Origin: SIG714 sp964638675
GTDB lineage: Bacteria; Bacillota; Clostridia; Oscillospirales; CAG-272
NCBI GenBank assembly: GCA_964638675.1
Contig: CAZXAU010000002.1
Coordinates: 62,001-126,000 of the forward strand
DNA: 64,000 bases
Reading direction: 5' to 3'
Shown: in pieces, positions 44,518 to 53,383 of the stretch
How positions within the stretch are numbered: the stretch's first letter is position 1
Layout: every line of letters begins with the position of its first letter
Translations under genes and position numbers: made by a program
Notes under the pieces: model-generated
What the model saw: the letters and a program-made list of their open reading frames with translations, nothing else
The model's database searches: none
What the model was told of the DNA's origin: nothing

Positions 44518-45879
44518 TTATGTTGAAATGTCATCTTCAGCTTCTGAAATATCTATCCAACTCACTATGAGCTCAATAGCATATTCGTTTGCAACATAAT
44601 TGTCGATATATCCCTCTCCGGCTTCTTTTATAAGCTCATCGACAGATTCAAAGCCTCCTGATGTTGCATAATCGCTGAGGATTCTGTCCCTGTCCTGGGG
44701 CGAAACAGAAAAATCTTCTCCGCCTATAACCGAATATACAACATAAAGCTGTTCGATATATGCCTTAGAATTGTTTGTTGCGGTTTCATAAAGTTCGTCT
44801 TCGGTATATCCGTAATACTTGCATGCAAATTCAACAGCAGTCATTCCGTAATACTGTGCATACATGCCAAATTTGTTGTTTATCCACACTTCGTTATAAT
44901 AATTGACAAGCTCGTCCGGATATGATGTTATTTCACAAGCGGATATTACTTCTTCGAGTGAGAGATATTCTCTGAGCTGTTTTGAAAGATATTCGGTGTA
45001 TTCTGCAATCGTTTTATACTGACCGTTTGTTGCCTTTGCAACAAGGTCATCTGTAATTTCCGCCGGGATCATCAAGTAGACTTTGCTTATCTGAACTGTA
45101 AAGACAACCTTTTTTCCGTTGAATTTTTCAGCTCTTTCAGGGTCTTTGGATGGATCCACATAATTTTCCGGGAAGGTAAGGTTGAGTATTACCGTTTCGC
45201 CTGCCTTGTGACCGATGAGTCCGTCTTCAAATCCGCCAATAAAGCTTCCTGAACCGATTCCAAGGTCATATACACCTGTTCCACCTTCAAAAGGCTCTGT
45301 TTCGCCTTCGAGAACTCCGGAGAAGGAAATTGACGCAATATCGTTCTTCTCTATAAGTCTGCCCTCCTCTGCTGCTTTCCTTTCAGCGAAGTATTCAGAC
45401 ATATATTCATATTCTTTCTCTATCTCTTTATCTATTTGTTCCTGCTTCAGAGTAATAGATTTAATATCGGAAAGCTTGACATAATCGGATGGATCATATA
45501 CCGTAACTTTGCACTGTATAGCCTCGCCGTCAGCGTTCTCGGCAGTGATTACAGCACTTCCTTTTTTGAGTGCATAAACATTTCCCTTTTCATCGATCTT
45601 TACAACATCGCTGTTGTCAGATCTCCATTTTGTGTTTTTCTCATCGTTTGATTGAAGCACTGTTGACTCTTTGACAAAAAGCATCAGCTTCTCTGAACTT
45701 ATTTTAAATGAATCGGGAGTTGCGGATGATGTAGGAGTCGAAGATGAAGTTCCTGCTGCATCTGTTGTTTTTGCAGGTTCTGTTCCTGTGGTATCAGCGG
45801 TTCTATCACATGCAACCGTTGAAAGGATCAGGACAGTACAGATCACTAATGCAAAAATTGATAGTATTGTTCTCTTCAT
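44518..45879 (-). CDS. secreted trigger-factor-like FKBP lipoprotein with an Ig-like domain
   Basis: A 453-residue lipoprotein (lipobox LSTVAC, Cys about 24) with a Ser/Thr linker. A bacterial Ig-like module follows (about 55-125, SDNSDVVKIDEKGNVYALKK, GSAVITA). Next is an FKBP peptidyl-prolyl isomerase domain (about 150-270) with VYDLGIGSGSFIGGFEDGLI and ETVILNLTFPENY. The C-terminal 180 residues are helical like the C-terminal domain of trigger factor. The FKBP and C-terminal parts correspond to the last two domains of trigger factor; the ribosome-binding domain is replaced by the export signal and Ig-like part. I infer an extracytoplasmic foldase. The next upstream gene is a paralogue. Confidence 0.87.
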   Translation of the reverse strand: MKRTILSIFALVICTVLILSTVACDRTADTTGTEPAKTTDAAGTSSSTPTSSATPDSFKISSEKLMLFVKESTVLQSNDEKNTKWRSDNSDVVKIDEKGNVYALKKGSAVITAENADGEAIQCKVTVYDPSDYVKLSDIKSITLKQEQIDKEIEKEYEYMSEYFAERKAAEEGRLIEKNDIASISFSGVLEGETEPFEGGTGVYDLGIGSGSFIGGFEDGLIGHKAGETVILNLTFPENYVDPSKDPERAEKFNGKKVVFTVQISKVYLMIPAEITDDLVAKATNGQYKTIAEYTEYLSKQLREYLSLEEVISACEITSYPDELVNYYNEVWINNKFGMYAQYYGMTAVEFACKYYGYTEDELYETATNNSKAYIEQLYVVYSVIGGEDFSVSPQDRDRILSDYATSGGFESVDELIKEAGEGYIDNYVANEYAIELIVSWIDISEAEDDIST

Positions 45880-46010
45880 ATTATTTATTGTTTCTACCTT
45901 TCATAATAATTCGTGAGCCATTTATTTTCGTGTTTATTACTCTTAGATTCTGATGATCTTTAAGATCAGAGTTTATTAGTCAACCGAAAAAGAAATATCT
46001 CTTATTACCA

Positions 46011-46040
46011 CAAATCCTGCGAAAGTATTCGCAGGATTTG
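46011..46040 (-). terminator. hairpin between the two FKBP genes
   Basis: A perfect 13-base-pair stem (CAAATCCTGCGAA with TTCGCAGGATTTG) and an AGTA loop. No direct T tract follows leftward, so it could be a terminator or a stabiliser. Confidence 0.6.
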
Positions 46041-46079
46041 TAATGTCTGTCCTTGACTGAATATCAGCTATGATCAATC

Positions 46080-47330
46080 TCACGAATTCTTCCCGGCCTC
46101 AGATGTTTCGGATGATTCCGTGTCAACTGTAGGATTTGAAGTGGGTGTCTTTGTCGGTGTAGTTGTGGGATCGGGAGTAGGTGTAGCTGTCGGTTTAACG
46201 TCATCGTTGATCTGTGCAATCTCAGCAAAATACTCACTGACGAGACGCTCAATAACTATATCATTGAGCTGTTCCTGGCTGGAGTATTCTTTTTCAAATG
46301 TTGTGCTAAGCTCGTTGTGCTCAACGTATTCGTCAAACTGGTGCTTGTACTCAGCAATAATACGGTCGTATTCGGTCTCAAATTTCTTGTCAAATGCTTC
46401 TTTGTTTGAAAGATAAACATAACGGAGCAGATACTGATCTTTGATAGTGCTTGCCGCCTGGGATCTGACGCCGTCTACGAGCTTATCGAGAGTGCTGTAC
46501 ATCGAACCCATATAATAATATGCGTAGAACGAAGAAGCAAACTCTTCAAGAGTCATTCCGAAGTTCGATGCAACGCTCGCCCAATTCTTCATTATCGAGT
46601 CATACTCATCCTGGAGTATGTCCGTCGGATATTTTGTCATCTTAACGAGCTTCTTGTATTCTGTGAAGGCAAGTGATGCATAAATATCTTTTTTAACGCC
46701 TGCTTCGTATTCTGAAACCGTCTGATAGTTATCGTATTCGTGCTCGTTATCAAAATAAGCCTTTTTAATAAGCGCATCATTGTATTCCGGATTACGTGTT
46801 CCGGACAAAACTGTTACTGTGAATTTAACCTTCTTACCGTTGAACTTAGCGGCCGCCTCGGGGTCTTTTTTCTCGTCCTTATAATCTTTCGGGAATGTCA
46901 AATCGAGAACAATATCCTTTTCTCCGATTTTTTTGCCGATAAGACCGTCTTCAAATCCGTCAATAAAGCTTCCCGAACCGATTTCAAGGCTGCTGTTATC
47001 TGCACTTCCGCCTTCAAAAGGTTCTGTTTCGCCATCAAGGATTCCGACATAGTTTATCTTGAGAGTGTCACCCTTTACAACGGCAACGCCCTCTTCAATA
47101 GCTTCAGCATAGCTTTTTATAAGTGATTCCTTGTAAGATTCAAACTGCTTGTTTACCTCGGTCAGGCTGATCGTCAGATTCTTATAAGCATCTGCGTTTT
47201 CAAGGGAGTCCTTGATCGTTTCGAGTGAAATAGAAGAATAAGGATTTTTATAACCTTCTGTATTGGTACATCCTGCGAGGGTAGCCATCATCATGATTCC
47301 AACGAGGACAAGTGCAATAATTTTCTTCAT
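46080..47330 (-). CDS. secreted trigger-factor-like FKBP lipoprotein
   Basis: A 416-residue lipoprotein (lipobox ATLAGC, Cys about 21), paralogous to the protein encoded next. It lacks the Ig-like module. Residues about 60-85 form a helix, then the FKBP domain (about 85-185) has SSLEIGSGSFIDGFEDGLIG and KDIVLDLTFPKDYKD, and a helical trigger-factor-like C-terminal domain follows. The last 35 residues are a Thr/Pro linker (PTATPTPDPTTTPT) that runs to the C-terminus. PrsA, another lipoprotein foldase, uses parvulin instead of FKBP, so this is a different solution to the same problem (inference). Confidence 0.88.
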   Translation of the reverse strand: MKKIIALVLVGIMMMATLAGCTNTEGYKNPYSSISLETIKDSLENADAYKNLTISLTEVNKQFESYKESLIKSYAEAIEEGVAVVKGDTLKINYVGILDGETEPFEGGSADNSSLEIGSGSFIDGFEDGLIGKKIGEKDIVLDLTFPKDYKDEKKDPEAAAKFNGKKVKFTVTVLSGTRNPEYNDALIKKAYFDNEHEYDNYQTVSEYEAGVKKDIYASLAFTEYKKLVKMTKYPTDILQDEYDSIMKNWASVASNFGMTLEEFASSFYAYYYMGSMYSTLDKLVDGVRSQAASTIKDQYLLRYVYLSNKEAFDKKFETEYDRIIAEYKHQFDEYVEHNELSTTFEKEYSSQEQLNDIVIERLVSEYFAEIAQINDDVKPTATPTPDPTTTPTKTPTSNPTVDTESSETSEAGKNS

Positions 47331-47382
47331 TGATTTTTGTCTCCTTTAATACAAATGAGTTATTCTGAGAATTAACGCTTAG

Positions 47383-47411
47383 ATTGTATCACATTTTTGT
47401 GTTCATGTAAA
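47383..47411 (-). promoter_or_regulatory. promoter of the FKBP lipoprotein gene
   Basis: Leftward TTTACA (47411-47406), a 17-base spacer and TACAAT (47388-47383), about 50 bases ahead of the start codon. Confidence 0.82.
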
Positions 47412-47485
47412 GTCTTTTTCCTGAATATTTTCAGATTATTTAATTTTTTTAGTTAAAATACGTTTTTTCCTTTTTAAAAAATCAT

Positions 47486-48139
47486 TCAGCCGACCTGGTT
47501 TTCAAGCCATTCCTGTATATGCGGAGTAAGCAGATCATATCCGGCAGTGTTCGGATGAATATTGTCATTGTTGTTCGTCGGAATGCTTTCAAGTCCGGGG
47601 ATTTCATGAAGATTAATAAATGGAATCTGCCACTTTTTACATACCTTTTCGGCTGTGCTCCAGTATTCATCCATTTGCGAAAGTCTTCCCCAAGGCGATG
47701 GTGTTTTAGCATTGATGATAAAGCATATACACGATTTCGGGAAGAGCCTTTTTGCAAGTGAGATTGTTTTTTCCATTCCTCCGGCAAAAGTGCTGAGATC
47801 AAAGTCATCTTCACTGAAAGAATCACTTACAGTTCCGACAACTGCACCGTCCCATCCGTCGTTCACACCGCCGTGAAGAACAACAAAATCAAAATCGTTT
47901 GAAAAATATGCCTGCTTTTCAAGCTGAGCGATAACCGTATTGGTTTTGCGAATATCCGAAAGAGATGCTCCGCCGATCGCAACATTGATCACCATGGCTC
48001 CCGTGTTTTCGCAAATTCTCCCTGCCCATCCCGAAATGCGGGCAGTCTCGGGTGTGTGGGCTTCAACATATGCTTCGCAGATCGAATCACCTGCAAAAAG
48101 TATTTTTTTACCGCAGAGCGGTGAAGAGTTTTTATTCAT
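47486..48139 (-). CDS. SGNH/GDSL hydrolase, intracellular form
   Basis: A 217-residue esterase-type hydrolase without signal peptide. Block I is KKILFAGDSICEAYV (Ser about 19), block II has VAIGGASLSDIR, block III reads VVLHGGVNDGWDG, and block V reads NDNIHPNTAGYDLL (catalytic Asp and His). Its core is a close relative of the two secreted enzymes encoded just upstream. SGNH enzymes of this kind remove acetyl or other ester groups from carbohydrates. It is the last gene of the GH2-SGNH operon, 41 bases after its neighbour. Confidence 0.88.
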   Translation of the reverse strand: MNKNSSPLCGKKILFAGDSICEAYVEAHTPETARISGWAGRICENTGAMVINVAIGGASLSDIRKTNTVIAQLEKQAYFSNDFDFVVLHGGVNDGWDGAVVGTVSDSFSEDDFDLSTFAGGMEKTISLAKRLFPKSCICFIINAKTPSPWGRLSQMDEYWSTAEKVCKKWQIPFINLHEIPGLESIPTNNNDNIHPNTAGYDLLTPHIQEWLENQVG

Positions 48140-48180
48140 TGATATATCACCTTTTATATACTTTCAAATATTTATGTGCT

Positions 48181-49584
48181 CTACTGTTTTTTCTGTTTTT
48201 TCCTGGATGCAAACAGACCGACAGATATTCCTGCTATTGTCAGGACAGCCACAACGACTACGATTATTGCTATCGTCCGGCCCAAGGAGCCACCGTCCGC
48301 TCCGGTCGTTTCGGTCGGTGTGACAGTGGACTCCTCCCCGGGAGTCATCGGCGATGAAGTCGGTGTTGAAACGTTCGTCTCACCAGGCTCCGGAGTAGTC
48401 ACCTCTGTCGGCTCGGGTGTAGTGAGGCTCACCGTATCAAAAAGACTTTCGGCAAACTTCTCTATATAAGGGTACAGAATATCGTATCCCTCATGTGTTG
48501 GATGAATATTATCGTTGTCGCATGTCGGAATCTTTGTGTTTTTCAGTGTTTCGTCATTATACAGATCGAGATAAGGAATCTCCCATTTATCGCATATCTG
48601 CTTTGCAAGATCGTAGTATTTTGACATGTTGCTGAGAGAGCCGTATCCCGAAGGTGTTCTTGCGTTTATAATATATCCGATCTTCGCCTTTTTGAATTTT
48701 GTTTTTGTATACCAGATGGTATATTCAAGACCGCCGGCAAATGTGGACAGGTCGAAATCCTCAGAATTGAAGCTGTCTGTCATTTTTCCGACAGGCGCAT
48801 TATCCCAACCGTCGTTAACTCCGCCGTGAAGAAGAACGACTTCGTATTCCGAAGCGAGCATGACCTGACTCTTGAGCTGTGCGATAACCGTATTTGTTCC
48901 GCGTATATTTGAAATACTTGCTCCGGACGTACCCTTATTGAGCCAATCCATATCGTTGTATGTTCCGATCCTTCCTGCCCAGCCTGCAATTGAACTGTAC
49001 CTGGAATCGGATTTTTCAACGTATGCATCACAAATAGAATCTCCGCAGAAGAGGATCTTTTTTCCGTAAAGCGGACTGTCAAAACGGATATACGGCTTTT
49101 CAGCACCCGTAAGTGTATAATACATTTCAATGCTAAGCTCTTCATTGCAACTGACAAAGAATTTGTCGAGATTCACTGTCAGCAAATTGACCCGCATGAA
49201 TTTTGCATTTTGGGGAACGGTTGCACTTGCTATCGCTGTCTTCTTTGAATATTTATCAAACGAAACATTTTTTGAATTGAGATTGCTGATAAACCTTTTT
49301 GAAGAATCATAAAACTCAAACACCGGAATACCGCGTGGCATATCTGTGTCAATAATTCCTGCATACACCTTATCATCTGCTTTTACGGGTATGAAATCCG
49401 ACACCGAATAGGATGTATTTGTCACACTGTTTCCCTGAGACACATATACTCCGCCCGACACCCCCTCCTTGTAAAACAGATTCGCAGGAAGATCGTCCGC
49501 TGACACAAAACAAACGAACATTGGAAGGATCATGCAGATGCAAAGAGCAAATGCCGGGAATTTATTCTTTAATAACATGGTCAT
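48181..49584 (-). CDS. SGNH/GDSL hydrolase, secreted and membrane-anchored (copy 2)
   Basis: A 467-residue protein with a signal peptide (cut near VSA, about 29), a beta-rich domain of about 130 residues (FIPVKADDKVYAGIID, SIEMYYTLTGAEKPYI), then an SGNH domain (about 175-385): KKILFCGDSICDAYVEKSDS, LHGGVNDGWDNAPVGKM and NDNIHPTHEGYDIL. A Thr/Pro/Glu stalk and a C-terminal hydrophobic helix (IAIIVVVVAVLTIAGI) with a basic tail follow, so it should sit on the outer face of the membrane. The likely job is to deacylate polysaccharides before glycosidases act. Confidence 0.9.
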   Translation of the reverse strand: MTMLLKNKFPAFALCICMILPMFVCFVSADDLPANLFYKEGVSGGVYVSQGNSVTNTSYSVSDFIPVKADDKVYAGIIDTDMPRGIPVFEFYDSSKRFISNLNSKNVSFDKYSKKTAIASATVPQNAKFMRVNLLTVNLDKFFVSCNEELSIEMYYTLTGAEKPYIRFDSPLYGKKILFCGDSICDAYVEKSDSRYSSIAGWAGRIGTYNDMDWLNKGTSGASISNIRGTNTVIAQLKSQVMLASEYEVVLLHGGVNDGWDNAPVGKMTDSFNSEDFDLSTFAGGLEYTIWYTKTKFKKAKIGYIINARTPSGYGSLSNMSKYYDLAKQICDKWEIPYLDLYNDETLKNTKIPTCDNDNIHPTHEGYDILYPYIEKFAESLFDTVSLTTPEPTEVTTPEPGETNVSTPTSSPMTPGEESTVTPTETTGADGGSLGRTIAIIVVVVAVLTIAGISVGLFASRKKQKKQ

Positions 49585-49638
49585 GTTTACCTTTCAAAAG
49601 TAACAGTCGATAATAACTCGGTTTACAAAGTACTCAGT

Positions 49639-51078
49639 TTATGATATTTTCTTTTTTGCAAATATTGCTACACATACACCCGCAACTATTGCAACTGCCG
49701 CTCCTGCAATTATAAACGGAAGTGCTGAGCCGTTACTGCTGCCACCGGGTGTCGTTGTGCTTGTCGGTGCTGCTGTAGAGGGAGTGTCGGAAGGTGTCTG
49801 CGTCGGATCAACGCTCGGCGTTTCGGTGGTATCTGCCGGAGTGGGTGTTGTGTCGTCCGGTGTAGGTGTGGGTTGTGCAGGCTCTGAAAGGCTTATAAGA
49901 AAATCGTTTATGGCATTATACAGTCTGTCATAGCCAACACCGTTCGGATGACATCCGTCAACTGTTATTTTGTTAATTGCACTATTGCATTTTGCTACTT
50001 CAAAAGGATCGCCGTCTTCTTTGCAATAAGGAATTTCGTATTTGTTGCAGGTTTCTTTATCAAAGTAAAGGTCAAGAACCGGAATATCCCATTTCTCACA
50101 GATCTTAATTGCCTCGTCCCAAATAGGCTTCATCTTTTTAAGGTTTCCTGCAGGGTGATTAAGACGGAAATAAAGAAGGAATCCGAGCTTTGATTCGGGG
50201 AAAAGCTCTTTTGCCGTTGCAATGGTGTATTCAAAACCGCCTGCAAAGGTTGTCTGATCAAAATCATTCTTGTCGAAGCTCTCACTCATTTGTCCGACAG
50301 GTGCCATAAACCATCCGTCATTCACTCCGCCCTCAAGAAGAATGTAGTCGAATTTTTTGCCTTTATTATTAATAAGCTGTGTGACGATCTGTCCCGCAGA
50401 GCCGCAGTCCTTCGTTGCCATCGAATAACCGTCAACTCCTGTTTTTGTGACTTTCATTTCATCATAATATGCAAATCTGCCTGCCCAGCCCCATGTCGGA
50501 TATTTATCCTTGTCTGTATCTGTAGAGCCGTTGCAAAGCGAATCTCCGATGAAGAGAATTGATTTTTCATAAAGAACACTGTCAAAGTGCTTGATCGGCT
50601 TTTCCTCGCCGATTATTTCATAAATTTTATCCGAATTCATTTTTTCTCCTGACGTTACAACAAATGTATCTGAAAATCTGCTGTCAAAATTGACGCGTAT
50701 GTATGCCGTATTTTCGGGTGTAGTGAAATTTGCAACCGCAATAAGTGATGTTACCCTCTCAATTTCGGCATCTGTATATTCTATATCCTTAATTAAATTT
50801 TTATCAGCATCATAGCATGCCGCAAGCGGAACCTGATTATATGTCTGATAAATCTTGCCGACATTGACTATGGCGTTTGCAGACACCTTAATATATCCGC
50901 TAACCGCATATGATGTCGATTTTGTCAATTCGTTATTCTTTATGTATGTCTGTTTTACCGTATCGTCTTTGCTGTACAGATTTATATCATCCGCAACAGC
51001 AGAAATGGCGAGAAAAGCCGACAAAATAAAGACAATGATACAGATAGTAATGATGATTTTGTTCTTTGGTTTTTTCAT
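49639..51078 (-). CDS. SGNH/GDSL hydrolase, secreted and membrane-anchored (copy 1)
   Basis: A 479-residue paralogue of the next protein with the same layout. It has a signal peptide (cut near VADD, about 29), a beta-rich domain (about 35-165), an SGNH domain with KSILFIGDSLCNGST, LLEGGVNDGWFMAPVGQMSE (Gly-Gly-Val-Asn block) and VDGCHPNGVGYDRLY, then a Thr/Pro stalk and a C-terminal membrane helix (PFIIAGAAVAIVAGVCVAIF). The insertion around CNKYEIPYCKEDGDPFEVAK is absent from the other copies. Three such genes in a row indicate repeated duplication. Confidence 0.9.
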   Translation of the reverse strand: MKKPKNKIIITICIIVFILSAFLAISAVADDINLYSKDDTVKQTYIKNNELTKSTSYAVSGYIKVSANAIVNVGKIYQTYNQVPLAACYDADKNLIKDIEYTDAEIERVTSLIAVANFTTPENTAYIRVNFDSRFSDTFVVTSGEKMNSDKIYEIIGEEKPIKHFDSVLYEKSILFIGDSLCNGSTDTDKDKYPTWGWAGRFAYYDEMKVTKTGVDGYSMATKDCGSAGQIVTQLINNKGKKFDYILLEGGVNDGWFMAPVGQMSESFDKNDFDQTTFAGGFEYTIATAKELFPESKLGFLLYFRLNHPAGNLKKMKPIWDEAIKICEKWDIPVLDLYFDKETCNKYEIPYCKEDGDPFEVAKCNSAINKITVDGCHPNGVGYDRLYNAINDFLISLSEPAQPTPTPDDTTPTPADTTETPSVDPTQTPSDTPSTAAPTSTTTPGGSSNGSALPFIIAGAAVAIVAGVCVAIFAKKKIS

Positions 51079-51136
51079 AATTTCTTCCTTTACATATTAT
51101 TTTATATTTATTATATAATTTTTACTTGAATCTATT

Positions 51137-52864
51137 TCAGCCTTCGGATTTTTCACCGTCGGTCAATGAAAGCTCAAACTGCTTATACAATGAATCGGAA
51201 AGTTCACGCATCTTTTCGATGTCGATCTTAACGACCGCCCTGTCATATGTAATAAGTCCGTTCAATTCATCCTCAACATCGGAAAGCTGGGTATATACAG
51301 CACCCGACAGCCCCTTTTTGATTTCGGGAATCAGTTTTTCAGAATACAATTGACTGATTTTTTTAAACAGCTCGTCAGGCGATGAAGATTTTTTATATCC
51401 GTATTCCTTTTTACTGAATGTATGACCGCCGATCTTCAGGGTTATTCCGCCGAATTCCGAAATTATATTTGGTTTTTCCTTTGAGTGTGCAATTGAATCA
51501 AATTTTCCGAAATATATATGGTCGGATATCACGTCGGTCTTTTTCACTCTGAACCACCCCGATGCCGTGTCAATGATCTTACCATCATCGATAGCCTTTA
51601 TTTTTTCGTAAATATCGCACCTTTTCTCAGAAAACTGTCCCCAGCCCTCATTGAATACGGTGTAATATATAACACAGGGCGACTGTGCAAGTAGCTCTGC
51701 CGTAAGCTCACAGCTCTGCACAAAGTTTGCGATCGTTTCTTTGTCGGTGTTCCGTGGAGGTAATTTTTTCAACCCCAGTGTCGGCAGGAGCGTATCACGT
51801 ATAAATGAATACTCTCCGCTTTGCACAAAGTCCTGCATCACCAAAATACCGAGCTTATCACAAAGATAATAAAAGTAAAGCGGTTCGATCTTCAGGTGCT
51901 TACGCAGGGCATTGAACCCCATTTGCTTTGCAAGTTTTATATCGTTTTCATACTCTTCGGGAGTTGCAGGAAGATAGATCCCGTCCGAATAATATCCCTG
52001 ATCAAGAATGGCATTCAGAAATATAGGCTTTCCGTTAAGACATATTTTTCCGTCTGATATCTCAACATCACGGAGTGCGAAATATCCGCTGATCTTATCA
52101 TCACCGCAAACTATCGAATAATCGTAAAGATATGGATCAGCGGGCGACCAGAATCTTGCCCCCGGAATTTTGACAGTATGCCTATCGCCTTCAAATGAAA
52201 AGTTCGACATTCCAAACGGCGTTGTAATATAAACATCCTTGTGAGCTTCTCCACCTATGATCTCAAAAGTCAAATTATCATTATGTGTCCTTATCCTGAC
52301 CTTTTTTATATAATTTTTCGGCACAAGCTCTATCCATACGGTCTGCCAGATACCTGATACCGGTGTGTACCACATGCCTGAATGCCGGTCTTTCTGTTTT
52401 CCGTAAGGAAAAGTCCGGTCAATGTCGTCAGTAACTTCAAGCATGAGTTCATTTTCACCGTTCTGTACATAGCCCGTGATATCGATGTCAAACGGGAGAT
52501 ATCCTCCCTTATGCTCTATTGCGAAGTAACTGTTAATATATACACGGCATATCTGATCAACCGCTCCGAAATGAAGAATGACAGATCGGTTTTCGGGAAT
52601 TGTAATATCAAATCTGCGTGAATAAATTATACCTTCACCACGCTTTAAATTTTTCATGACCCCTGAGATCTTTGACTGGACAGGAAACGGAACCGTTATT
52701 CTGAATTTATCAAGCGACCCACGTCTTGCACCCGGAATAAACAGATCCCACTTGCCGTTCAATGAAATAAAGCTCTCTCTTTTAAGCTGTGGGCGTGGAT
52801 AGACATTCCACGGTGTATCGGTTATGTCGTTTTCGTAACTGCTTATCAGCTCTGCATAGCTCAT
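51137..52864 (-). CDS. glycoside hydrolase family 2 enzyme
   Basis: A 575-residue enzyme without signal peptide, of the beta-galactosidase / beta-glucuronidase / beta-mannosidase family. The N-terminal sugar-binding domain starts TPWNVYPRPQLKRESFISLN. A middle beta-sandwich precedes the TIM barrel, which has NALRKHLKIEPLYFYYLCD. The general acid Glu is in YYTVFNEGWGQF (about 405) and the nucleophile Glu in PNIISEFGGI (about 470). It is shorter than most GH2 enzymes and lacks the C-terminal beta domains of LacZ. Being cytoplasmic, it probably cleaves imported oligosaccharides. It heads an operon with three SGNH genes (gaps of 58, 54 and 41 bases). Confidence 0.9.
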   Translation of the reverse strand: MSYAELISSYENDITDTPWNVYPRPQLKRESFISLNGKWDLFIPGARRGSLDKFRITVPFPVQSKISGVMKNLKRGEGIIYSRRFDITIPENRSVILHFGAVDQICRVYINSYFAIEHKGGYLPFDIDITGYVQNGENELMLEVTDDIDRTFPYGKQKDRHSGMWYTPVSGIWQTVWIELVPKNYIKKVRIRTHNDNLTFEIIGGEAHKDVYITTPFGMSNFSFEGDRHTVKIPGARFWSPADPYLYDYSIVCGDDKISGYFALRDVEISDGKICLNGKPIFLNAILDQGYYSDGIYLPATPEEYENDIKLAKQMGFNALRKHLKIEPLYFYYLCDKLGILVMQDFVQSGEYSFIRDTLLPTLGLKKLPPRNTDKETIANFVQSCELTAELLAQSPCVIYYTVFNEGWGQFSEKRCDIYEKIKAIDDGKIIDTASGWFRVKKTDVISDHIYFGKFDSIAHSKEKPNIISEFGGITLKIGGHTFSKKEYGYKKSSSPDELFKKISQLYSEKLIPEIKKGLSGAVYTQLSDVEDELNGLITYDRAVVKIDIEKMRELSDSLYKQFELSLTDGEKSEG

Positions 52865-52945
52865 TAATTTTTTCTCCGTTTTGAAAATACCGATATGATC
52901 TCACTATTTTATAATCTGAATATCGGTACACTTCCTATGTTATCT

Positions 52946-52974
52946 ATTATAACACCTATTGAAGAAAAAATCAA
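52946..52974 (-). promoter_or_regulatory. promoter of the GH2-SGNH operon
   Basis: Leftward TTGATT, a 17-base spacer and TATAAT. In the leader between promoter and start codon lies a perfect 9-base inverted repeat, TACCGATAT (52888-52896) and ATATCGGTA (52920-52928), which could be an operator or an RNA hairpin. Confidence 0.82.
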
Positions 52975-53038
52975 TAACAAAATTCAGGTGATTCAATGAA
53001 AAAAATTAAAACTCGCATCTCTTTTTTTCAGAAAGGTA

Positions 53039-53067
53039 TTGACAAACGAATAATGATGTGATATAAT
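53039..53067 (+). promoter_or_regulatory. promoter of the tRNA gene
   Basis: Perfect consensus TTGACA, a 17-base spacer and TATAAT, 22 bases before the tRNA 5' end. Confidence 0.92.
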
Positions 53068-53089
53068 CATTAATGCCGATTGAGAAATC

Positions 53090-53166
53090 GGGCCATTAGC
53101 TCAGTTGGTTAGAGCTACCGGCTCATAACCGGTCGGTCCGGGGTTCGAGTCCCTGATGGCCCACCA
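53090..53166 (+). tRNA. tRNA with anticodon CAT (Met elongator or Ile2)
   Basis: A 77-base tRNA with an encoded CCA end. The acceptor stem pairs GGGCCAT with ATGGCCC. The D-arm region reads AGCTCAGTTGGTTAGAGC. The anticodon stem ACCGG/CCGGT closes the loop CTCATAA with anticodon CAT at 53124-53126. The T arm reads GGGGTTCGAGTCCC. An initiator tRNA is unlikely because of the full first base pair. Elongator Met and lysidine-modified Ile2 cannot be separated with certainty by eye. Confidence 0.93.
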
Positions 53167-53220
53167 TTCAAGTATAATCCGAACACGATGTTCTTTTGCG
53201 GTATTGTTTTCGGTCATACG

Positions 53221-53261
53221 ACAAATCACCGACAAGGTTAAACGCCCTGCCGGTGATTTGT
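53221..53261. other. hairpin downstream of the tRNA
   Basis: ACAAATCACCG and CGGTGATTTGT form an 11-base-pair stem. The internal sequence CGACAAGGT...AAACGCCCTG also occurs, inverted, in the terminator at 57528-57588. It may end the tRNA transcript or the convergent gene, but no T run is present. Confidence 0.55.
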
Positions 53262-53383
53262 TGTACAAGATAAAAAAGTTATAATTGTCCGTATGAACTC
53301 TAATATTATATTTCGATGTGGTATTACAGTTTATTTCGTTAACCCTTATATGTCAAATAACAACTTAATAAAACAGACTTATG

